A stretch of 35,944 nucleotides of DNA, from contig JAQYCQ010000013.1 of the NCBI GenBank assembly GCA_028724585.1, positions 1 through 35,944 on the forward strand, written 5' to 3'. Positions 7,095 through 12,924 of the stretch are shown here, piece by piece (positions within the stretch are counted from its first letter, which is position 1; each line of letters begins with the position of its first letter). The notes under the pieces were generated by a model. It searched no databases and was not told the origin of the DNA. It saw only the letters and a program-made list of their open reading frames with translations. The stretch is from Bacillota bacterium (GTDB lineage: Bacteria > Bacillota > Clostridia > Peptostreptococcales > Anaerovoracaceae). The position numbers and the translations under genes are program-made.

Positions 7095-7507
7095 ATTTCC
7101 TGATATATCTCTATCCTTTCACCTGCCGGTCCATGAATGAAAACTATATCTATATCGTGCAGAGGAACTCCGAATCCGCTGACATATGTATCTGTCTCTG
7201 TTTCAAATGGAATCCCTGCATCTCTGAGTTCTTCCATCATGAGCTTTGTATCGGAGCACTGCAGTGCAACATGGTTGAGCGAGCATTCTGCTTCGGCTTT
7301 TACGTCTCTTGATTTATCTTTGAGCTCAAAAAATTCGAGTACATGACCATTATTCTCCAGGAGCAGCAGGTCAGAATCCCCATCCTCTCCTGCCGGTCTG
7401 AAGAACTTTCTGCGAAAGCCGAGCAGTCCGCAGTAGAATTCCTCTGTAGCTTTAATATCAGGAGTGTAAATGCCTACATGATTTATGCCTTTTATCAGTG
7501 ATTCCAT
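7088..7507 (-). CDS. VOC/glyoxalase-family protein
   Basis: The chosen start (ATG 7507) gives 139 aa beginning MESLIKGINHVGIYTPDIKA and follows a GGAGGT site (7512-7517); the frame extends 12 codons further up, but those would include the ribosome site. The protein has the two beta-alpha-beta-beta-beta halves of the vicinal oxygen chelate fold. Metal-ligand candidates are His in INHVGIY, Glu in HVLEFFEL, His in LNHVALQ and Glu in ERIEIYQ, as in glyoxalase-type enzymes. The substrate is unknown. It is the first gene of a pair with yitT and sits directly behind a terminator-like hairpin. Confidence 0.85.
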   Translation of the reverse strand: MESLIKGINHVGIYTPDIKATEEFYCGLLGFRRKFFRPAGEDGDSDLLLLENNGHVLEFFELKDKSRDVKAEAECSLNHVALQCSDTKLMMEELRDAGIPFETETDTYVSGFGVPLHDIDIVFIHGPAGERIEIYQEIW

Positions 7508-7511
7508 ATAT

Positions 7512-7635
7512 ACCTCCATAAATACAAAAAGCGCGCCCGGCATCCGGACGCGCCGTTCTCATATAGCCATATCTGTATATCCTGCCGGCTCTGCCGGCGT
7601 TCGCGGCATGATGCCGCATATGTCAGTTAATTATA
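7512..7635 (-). promoter_or_regulatory. Candidate attenuator leader of the VOC-yitT unit
   Basis: On the minus strand a TATAAT box (7630-7635) is followed by hairpin GCGGCA/TGCCGC (7603-7617), hairpin GCCGGC-AGA-GCCGGC (7584-7598), and a terminator (arms GCGCG..CCGG/CCGG..CGCGC, 7531-7553, then TTTTT at 7526-7530). Only eight bases lie between the T run and the GGAGGT site of the VOC gene, so expression requires readthrough. CCGGCA of the second hairpin can pair with TGCCGG of the terminator, offering an alternative fold. No known riboswitch class was recognised. The hairpin may instead simply terminate the upstream DUF2798 gene. Confidence 0.5.
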
Positions 7636-7757
7636 CATGCTTAATGGCTTTGAGAGTACAATTTTTATTTTATATTTATATGGATGCTGTCTTTGATCCG
7701 CCGCTATGCAGCAGCATCCTCATCACTGATCATGTCTGCGGAGCAGGCTGTCAGCTG

Positions 7758-8237
7758 CTAGTTTTCCTGCATCTGAGCCTTGGAAACACGTTCTCTGAAT
7801 AAAAGTCTGAATATGAATCTTACAAATGGTCCGCAATAGCAGAGCTGATAGAGCAGGGCCATAGGGAAATTCAGCACCCAGGTCTGTACGAATACAGGAA
7901 ATGATGGGTCTGATTTAAAGAGTATTGTAGCTATGAGGCTCATGGTCGGGCACATCATGATGCATATGCATGTTGATATAGCCAGCGTGATCACCAGAGG
8001 TCTCGAATGTGGCGTTACAATGCGGAATGCCAGTTTAGGGGCCAGCTTACCTACCACAAAGAGTTCCAGCACGAATGCTATGGGAACCATTATCGGCATT
8101 TCGTGCAGAGCGTCAGCAAATGACTGGCCTGTTAATCCTCCTGTCTCAAGTGCCACATTGTATACTATCATTCCGTAGACCATCACTGTGGCCATGATCG
8201 CTGTGAATACTACATTCTGAAATTTTGTCTTAGGCAT
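7758..8237 (-). CDS. DUF2798-family membrane protein
   Basis: The start at 8237 follows a GGGAGG site nine bases upstream; the frame is open 16 codons further but without a site. The 159-aa protein has four hydrophobic segments arranged as two similar halves, each carrying a pattern like FTAIMATVMVYGMIVYN and ITLAISTCICIMMCPTMSL. The motif ELFVVGKLAPKLAFRIV is typical of DUF2798 proteins of Firmicutes. No biochemical function is known. It has its own extended -10 promoter and a possible terminator that overlaps the VOC leader. Confidence 0.85.
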   Translation of the reverse strand: MPKTKFQNVVFTAIMATVMVYGMIVYNVALETGGLTGQSFADALHEMPIMVPIAFVLELFVVGKLAPKLAFRIVTPHSRPLVITLAISTCICIMMCPTMSLIATILFKSDPSFPVFVQTWVLNFPMALLYQLCYCGPFVRFIFRLLFRERVSKAQMQEN

Positions 8238-8406
8238 TAAGAAATCCTCCCTTGATGAAACGGACTCGTGATATTGCGCTGTCATCTGCTGAGTCCCTGC
8301 AGAGCAGATCAGTCATATGCAATGATCATGTGTTGTTCGTTATCATCTCCGGAGGATGTGCGTTTCCAATACTTAACCACAATATTCGGATTTTTGCAAC
8401 TCCGTT

Positions 8407-8435
8407 ACTATATCACAGAAACTGCAGCTTCGTAA
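8407..8435 (-). promoter_or_regulatory. Promoter of the DUF2798 gene
   Basis: Minus strand: TTACGA at 8430-8435, 17-base spacer, and TATAGT at 8407-8412 preceded by TG-A (an extended -10). The resulting leader of about 165 bases before the ATG holds no recognised structure. Confidence 0.55.
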
Positions 8436-8472
8436 GGGAAAATTTCAGAAAATGCAGAATTTTTTCGGATCG

Positions 8473-9159
8473 TCAGCGGAGCAGCCAGGCTATACCGGCA
8501 GCGGTCCTCAGATCGCTGTGCTGGAAATGGTTACCTTTATTCCATTCCAATATAGTATCGATCCCCGCGGCTGACAGGATCTCCTCCTGCTTTATTATGC
8601 AGTCTCCTACTGTTTTCATAAGCGCGTTTTTTGTACGAGGTTCTTTATCTCCCAGGCTGAGGTATACAGCCGACACTTTGATATGATGCTCCGCTGAATA
8701 TTCTATCCAGCCCGGGAACCATACAGACGGCGATGCGGCAGCTGTACCGCAGAAAATATCTGTCTGATAAGAAGCCCAGAGCGCGAAAAGACCTGCCAGC
8801 GAGTATCCCGCGATATAGTATCTGCGGGCGGCTGAAGCCGGATCATCTGCTGCTTTTCTGCTGTGGAACGGGTGCTCTCTTTCTATCCACGGCAGAACGC
8901 TGTCGGTTATGAATTTCAGCGTATCCGCCGCTCCGCTGCCAAAGCGCTCTTTTCCAAATACAGGGTCTGCCTCCCACGGCGAAAGATCCCTGTTCCAGTC
9001 GTCTACTGGTACAGCAGCAATGCAGAAATCTCCGCCGGCAAGACGTGCCGCTTCCGCCGCTTCTGTCTCCATGACTTCAAGGTCGTGATCGTCGACCATC
9101 TGTATAATGGCATTCTCCGATGCCTGATCTCCGTAAAGTTTTATATTATTTATATTCAT
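8473..9159 (-). CDS. Alpha/beta-hydrolase esterase (esterase D/IroE-like)
   Basis: A 228-aa alpha/beta hydrolase when started at ATG 9159 (weak GAG site; the frame opens four codons earlier). The nucleophile elbow GYSLAG lies at residues 118-123 (Ser120), the catalytic-histidine segment is WNKGNHF (His211), and an Asp in LSLGDKE may complete the triad. It resembles small PF00756 esterases related to enterochelin esterases; the substrate is not predictable. There is no signal peptide, so it acts in the cytoplasm. Its 3' part has been duplicated at 6188-6453. A promoter was not assigned; two GGA/TCC hairpins lie just upstream. Confidence 0.85.
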   Translation of the reverse strand: MNINNIKLYGDQASENAIIQMVDDHDLEVMETEAAEAARLAGGDFCIAAVPVDDWNRDLSPWEADPVFGKERFGSGAADTLKFITDSVLPWIEREHPFHSRKAADDPASAARRYYIAGYSLAGLFALWASYQTDIFCGTAAASPSVWFPGWIEYSAEHHIKVSAVYLSLGDKEPRTKNALMKTVGDCIIKQEEILSAAGIDTILEWNKGNHFQHSDLRTAAGIAWLLR

Positions 9160-9192
9160 GTTACATCTCATTTTCGATAAATCACTTTTATT

Positions 9193-9224
9193 GTCCGCTC
9201 CGCGGACTTCTGCGCGCGGAGCGC
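9193..9224. repeat. Paired TCC and GGA triloop hairpins
   Basis: GTCCGC-TCC-GCGGAC (9193-9207) is followed six bases later by GCGC-GGA-GCGC (9214-9224), the second with a shortened stem. The element lies between bcp and the esterase gene. Confidence 0.7.
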
Positions 9225-9253
9225 TCAGATTCTGTATAACTGAAAATTGCGCT

Positions 9254-9706
9254 TTAAAGCATCTGAAGCATCTGTTCAGGGTTGTCGGCTGCTTTCACCT
9301 TGCCGACTGCTTTAATGATCGTCCCTTCTTCGTCTATAAGATAAGTGGTTCTGACCGTGCCCATGGAGACCTTGCCGTAGTTTTTCTTTTCCTTCCATAC
9401 ATCGTAAAGCTCCAGTACCTGATGTTCCGGATCCGACAGTATAGTAAAAGGCAGCGAGTATTTTGTCTCGAAGTTCTTATGCGATCTTACACTGTCCTTG
9501 CTGATGCCCAGCACGACAGCGCCCTTTTCCTGTATCTGTGGATAGCGCTCAGCGAAACCGCATGCCTGTTTTGTGCATCCTGCGGTGTTGTCTCTGGGGT
9601 AGAAGTACAGTATGACTTTCTGTCCCCTGTAGTCGCTGAGTGAATGTGTATCTCCGTTCTGGTCCGGCAGTGTGAAATCCGGCGCTTTTATTCCTTCTTC
9701 CAGCAT
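9254..9706 (-). CDS. bcp: Thioredoxin-dependent thiol peroxidase (Bcp/PrxQ)
   Basis: From the ATG at 9706 (AAAGGAG nine bases upstream) the protein has 150 aa with the PrxQ/Bcp layout: APDFTLPDQNG near the N-terminus, FYPRDNTAGCTKQACGF containing the peroxidatic Cys44 and the probable resolving Cys49 five residues later, and TTYLIDEEGTI. It reduces hydrogen peroxide and organic peroxides using thioredoxin. An earlier in-frame ATG (9724) overlaps the lysR stop codon but would contain the ribosome site. Because it follows lysR by only 14 bases, the two are probably cotranscribed, placing a peroxidase under the same control as the regulator. Confidence 0.93.
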   Translation of the reverse strand: MLEEGIKAPDFTLPDQNGDTHSLSDYRGQKVILYFYPRDNTAGCTKQACGFAERYPQIQEKGAVVLGISKDSVRSHKNFETKYSLPFTILSDPEHQVLELYDVWKEKKNYGKVSMGTVRTTYLIDEEGTIIKAVGKVKAADNPEQMLQML

Positions 9707-9720
9707 TTTATATGCTCCTT

Positions 9721-10602
9721 TCATTTACCATGCTTCACTGCTGATCGAGCGAAGTCAAGCAGGTCGGCAATAGCAGGTTCATTTGATCTGTGTCTGAGAC
9801 AGACTGCATACAAGGCCCAGGGTATAGAATCTGTGATCGGTATCATCTTTACCGGAAAATGCAGGTAGTTATCATGTATCTCCACATCTATTCCGATACC
9901 CTTGTGCTGTGTGACCAGCATGTAGATGAGAGAGCTCTCCATGGTGCGTATGTGGATCGAAGGCGCGAAGTCCAGCTCCTGGCAGCGCTGCTGCACCAGA
10001 TGATATGTCTGGTATTTTTCGCTAAGAGTTATCAGTGTCTCGCCTTCAAGATCCTTCATGCTGATCGTCTCATGATCGTACAGGGGATGACCCTCATATA
10101 CTACGGCGCTCAGCCTGCGGCTGAGTATCTTTGTGTTTTCGGCAGCCGGTGATCCTGATCCTGCTGTCATGAAGGCTATATCGCTTTCGCCCTGCAGCAG
10201 TTTTTCTTCAATTTCGTCGTTGAAGCCCTCTTCCCATTCCAGAGAGCCGAAATCCTTCCCGGCCAGATGATCTTCAAGTATGTCTATAGGGATGAGCCTC
10301 ATGGCTCCGCACGAATAACCCACTCTGACCTTTTTTTCGCCGTCTTGCAGGCGGTTCATCTCCATTGTTATTTCCTGCAGCGTCTGCATAAGCTCTCTGC
10401 TCCTGCTGTAGAAATAGTCGGCGCCGGCAGTTGGCACTATGCCGTGCGCGGAGCGCTCGAAAAGCTTTACATGCAGTTCTTCTTCCAGGCGGTCTATGGT
10501 CTTGCCCAGTCCCTGCGGAGTTATGTAGAGACTGCGTGCCGCTTTGTTAAGACTCTTCATTTCATAGCAGGTTATGAAATATTTTATGCTCTTTGTATCC
10601 AT
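9721..10602 (-). CDS. LysR-family transcriptional regulator
   Basis: A 293-aa LysR-type regulator. The winged HTH occupies about residues 1-60 (MDTKSIKYFITCYEMKSLNKAARSLYITPQGLGKTIDRLEEEL region), followed by the linker helix and a PBP-like effector domain from about residue 90 (VRVGYSCGAMRLIP). An AGAGGA site precedes the ATG by nine bases. It is divergent from the large flavin/Fe-S oxidoreductase gene, the usual arrangement for a LysR protein that controls its neighbour in response to a substrate or product. The inducer is unknown. The downstream gene is bcp. Confidence 0.92.
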   Translation of the reverse strand: MDTKSIKYFITCYEMKSLNKAARSLYITPQGLGKTIDRLEEELHVKLFERSAHGIVPTAGADYFYSRSRELMQTLQEITMEMNRLQDGEKKVRVGYSCGAMRLIPIDILEDHLAGKDFGSLEWEEGFNDEIEEKLLQGESDIAFMTAGSGSPAAENTKILSRRLSAVVYEGHPLYDHETISMKDLEGETLITLSEKYQTYHLVQQRCQELDFAPSIHIRTMESSLIYMLVTQHKGIGIDVEIHDNYLHFPVKMIPITDSIPWALYAVCLRHRSNEPAIADLLDFARSAVKHGK

Positions 10603-10636
10603 ATCAGTATCCTCTACGTGTTGTCAAAATTGTCAG

Positions 10637-10693
10637 GTGCGCTCCGCGCACAGGCCGCTGCCGCAGCAGGCGTCAGCGGCGGGCGGAGCCCGC
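10637..10693. repeat. Composite palindromic element: TCC hairpin, long hairpin, GGA hairpin
   Basis: GTGCGC-TCC-GCGCAC (10637-10651), a GCCGCTG/CAGCGGC stem (about 10654-10680) and GCGGGC-GGA-GCCCGC (10679-10693). The order matches the elements at 3720-3805 and 15921-16002. It lies just upstream of lysR. Confidence 0.75.
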
Positions 10694-10753
10694 AAAAGTT
10701 TGATATGTCTGCCTTTTACATTGTAGCATAACTTTACCGCTTTATCAGACTGG

Positions 10754-10828
10754 TATCAACTATTTGTTTCTGCCATTTATCGACAGGTTGATAGCAGATA
10801 TGGAAAAAAAGATGTTAAATTATTGACA
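10754..10828 (+). promoter_or_regulatory. Candidate LysR operator and -35 box for the ene-reductase gene
   Basis: An inverted repeat TATCAAC (10754-10760) / GTTGATA (10787-10793), arms 26 bases apart, lies between the divergent lysR and oxidoreductase genes. Thirty bases further is a consensus TTGACA (10823-10828). No good -10 is found 17 bases beyond it, which fits an activator-dependent promoter. Confidence 0.45.
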
Positions 10829-10896
10829 GAAAGAAAAGCATACAAACGAATTCAATTAAACGTAAAGTGTTTAAATAAAAAAGAAAGGACAAAACC

Positions 10897-12855
10897 ATGG
10901 AAAAGAAGTATCCTCATCTCTGCCAGCCTATCACTCTCGGAAAGACAGTTTTCAAGAACCGTATGTTCTCAGCTCCTATGGGCGGAACTGATATCACATG
11001 GGACTGCTGCATCGGACCTAAGTCCACTAAGTTCTATGAGCTCAGGGCTTTAGGCGGCGCCGGAGCTGTAACAGTTTCTGAGTGTATGGTACATCCTGAG
11101 ACAGACGGAAGCCACGCTTACCATCTCGACCTCTCAGTACCTGGAAGCCTTCCTAGCTTCACATACACAGCGGACGCCATCAACCGCCACGGAGCAGTCG
11201 CTTCTGTGGAGCTGTCTCACTCAGGCCAGTTTTCCGGAACATACATGGCTGATAAGAACAAGCAGCACGGCCTCGCTCAGTGGGGACCTTCAGCCGGAGT
11301 AAGAGCTGACGGCGTGGAGATCGGAGAACTCACAAAGGAAATGATCGACGATATCGTTGCTGCTTACGGAAAGACAGCTGCCCTGGCTCAGAGAGCCGGA
11401 TTCAGGATGGTAATGATCCACGGCGGACACGGCTGGCTGATCAACCAGTTCCTCTCGCCTCTCTTCAACCACAGGACTGACGAGTACGGCGGAAGCTTTG
11501 AGAACAGAGTAAGGTTCGCTAAAGAAGTATGTAAGTCTGTAAGGGACGCTGTAGGTCCATGGTTCCCTATCGAGTTCCGTATGTCAGGCGATGAGTTCGT
11601 AGAAGGCGGATATCATCTCGACGAAGGCGTAAAGATCGCTCAGGCGGTCGAGGAATACGTAGACCTGATCCACGTATCAGCTGGAACTTACCAGAAGACT
11701 TTCGGCATCACACATCCGTCATGGTTCGAAGACCATGGAAGAAACGTCTATCTCGCTGCTGAGATCAAGAAGCACGTTTCCAAGCCTGTAGCTACTATCG
11801 GCGGACTCAACGATCCGGCACAGATGGAAGAGATCATCGCTTCCGGCAAAGCTGACGTAGTTGAGATGGCTCGTGCCCTCCTCGCTGACCCTCAGCTTCC
11901 TAACAAGATCATGGAAAACCGCGGAGACGATATCGTACGCTGCCTGCGCTGCTTCACATGCATGGCGGAACGCGCCAGCACATTTACAAGAAGATGTACT
12001 GTAAATCCTCTCATCGGCAGAGAGGACGAGGGACTCGGCGAGATCGCTCCGGCTCCTGTAAAGAGAAAGGTACTGGTAGTCGGCGGCGGCCCTGGCGGAC
12101 TCTATGCTGCCTACACAGCTGCAAGACGCGGTCATGAAGTCATTCTCTGCGAAGCTTCCGACGAAGTCGGCGGCCTCCTGAAGGGCGAAGCTGCTATCCC
12201 GTTCAAGTACGAGATGTACCAGCTGGGTCTCACATATGAGCGCTGGTGCAAGCAGGTCGGAGTTGATATCCGCCTCAACACAAGAGTAGACAAGGCATAT
12301 GTAGAGAAGGAAGCTCCGGACGCTCTTATCGTAGGCGCTGGAAGTGAACCTATGGTACCTCCTATCCCGGGTCTCAGAGAGTCTGACAAGATGTTCGTAG
12401 CAGAGGATTACCATCTGAAGAAAGATCAGGTTGGCGATAAGGTTGTAGTTCTCGGCGGCGGCCTTGTAGGCGCTGAGCTGGCAGCCTGCCTGGGCGACGA
12501 AGGAAAGGAAGTCCACATCGTAGAGATGCGCGACGAGCTCTGCCCTGACGCTAACGTAAGGTACCGTCCTCTTCTCATGAAGAAGCTCGAAGAAGTCGGC
12601 GTACAGATCCATGCCGGATGCACATGCAAGAAGGTAGAAGGCGGAAATGTTACCTGCGAAGACAAGGCCGGAAACACTATCGAGATCGTGGGCGACTCAG
12701 TTCTCTGCGCTCTCGGCCTCAAGCCTAACACAGATGTCGTAGAGGAACTCAGAGGCCTCACTCCTCAGTTCGCTTCCATCGGAAACTGCGTAAAGCCTGA
12801 CACTATCACACATGCTGTATACCAGGGCTATCACGCTGCTCTCGACATTCATTAA
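10897..12855 (+). CDS. NADH:flavin oxidoreductase with [4Fe-4S] (2-enoate reductase/BaiCD-like)
   Basis: A 652-aa multidomain enzyme. Residues 1-345 form an Old-Yellow-Enzyme TIM barrel (FMN; IHGGHGWLINQFLSP and NHRTDEYGGSFENRVRF are signature segments). Cys349, Cys352, Cys355 and Cys367 (C-x2-C-x2-C-x11-C) are placed to hold a [4Fe-4S] cluster. The C-terminal half has FAD/NAD-binding folds with VVGGGPGG near residue 394 and VVLGGGLVGAE near 512. The architecture is that of 2,4-dienoyl-CoA reductase, 2-enoate reductase and the bile-acid BaiCD/BaiH enzymes, which reduce C=C bonds conjugated to a carbonyl. The substrate is unassigned. Codon use is highly biased, indicating strong expression. 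It is probably controlled by the divergent LysR gene. Such enzymes are oxygen-sensitive and typical of anaerobes. Confidence 0.92.
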   Translation: MEKKYPHLCQPITLGKTVFKNRMFSAPMGGTDITWDCCIGPKSTKFYELRALGGAGAVTVSECMVHPETDGSHAYHLDLSVPGSLPSFTYTADAINRHGAVASVELSHSGQFSGTYMADKNKQHGLAQWGPSAGVRADGVEIGELTKEMIDDIVAAYGKTAALAQRAGFRMVMIHGGHGWLINQFLSPLFNHRTDEYGGSFENRVRFAKEVCKSVRDAVGPWFPIEFRMSGDEFVEGGYHLDEGVKIAQAVEEYVDLIHVSAGTYQKTFGITHPSWFEDHGRNVYLAAEIKKHVSKPVATIGGLNDPAQMEEIIASGKADVVEMARALLADPQLPNKIMENRGDDIVRCLRCFTCMAERASTFTRRCTVNPLIGREDEGLGEIAPAPVKRKVLVVGGGPGGLYAAYTAARRGHEVILCEASDEVGGLLKGEAAIPFKYEMYQLGLTYERWCKQVGVDIRLNTRVDKAYVEKEAPDALIVGAGSEPMVPPIPGLRESDKMFVAEDYHLKKDQVGDKVVVLGGGLVGAELAACLGDEGKEVHIVEMRDELCPDANVRYRPLLMKKLEEVGVQIHAGCTCKKVEGGNVTCEDKAGNTIEIVGDSVLCALGLKPNTDVVEELRGLTPQFASIGNCVKPDTITHAVYQGYHAALDIH

Positions 12856-12887
12856 TAAAACATAAATAAACATAGAACATAAAGAAA

Positions 12888-12921
12888 GATCCCGGGGCGA
12901 ATTTTCCTTCGCTCCGGGATC
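12888..12921. terminator. Bidirectional intrinsic terminator between convergent genes
   Basis: Fourteen-base arms (12888-12901 and 12908-12921, starting GATCCCGG and ending CCGGGATC) with one G-U pair and a six-base loop separate the plus-strand oxidoreductase from the minus-strand GGDEF-EAL gene. Confidence 0.85.
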
Positions 12922-12924
12922 CGT

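Noticed and set aside
11719-12612. Long minus-strand frame (297 aa) opposite the ene-reductase
   Set aside because: It is the antisense shadow of a strongly codon-biased gene; it has Ser/Leu-rich composition, no ribosome site and no family resemblance.
3886-12855. A bile-acid (bai) operon, suggested by an SDR and a BaiCD-like enzyme in the same region
   Set aside because: The two genes are 6 kb apart on opposite strands with unrelated genes between; no BaiB, BaiE, BaiF or BaiG-like genes are present.
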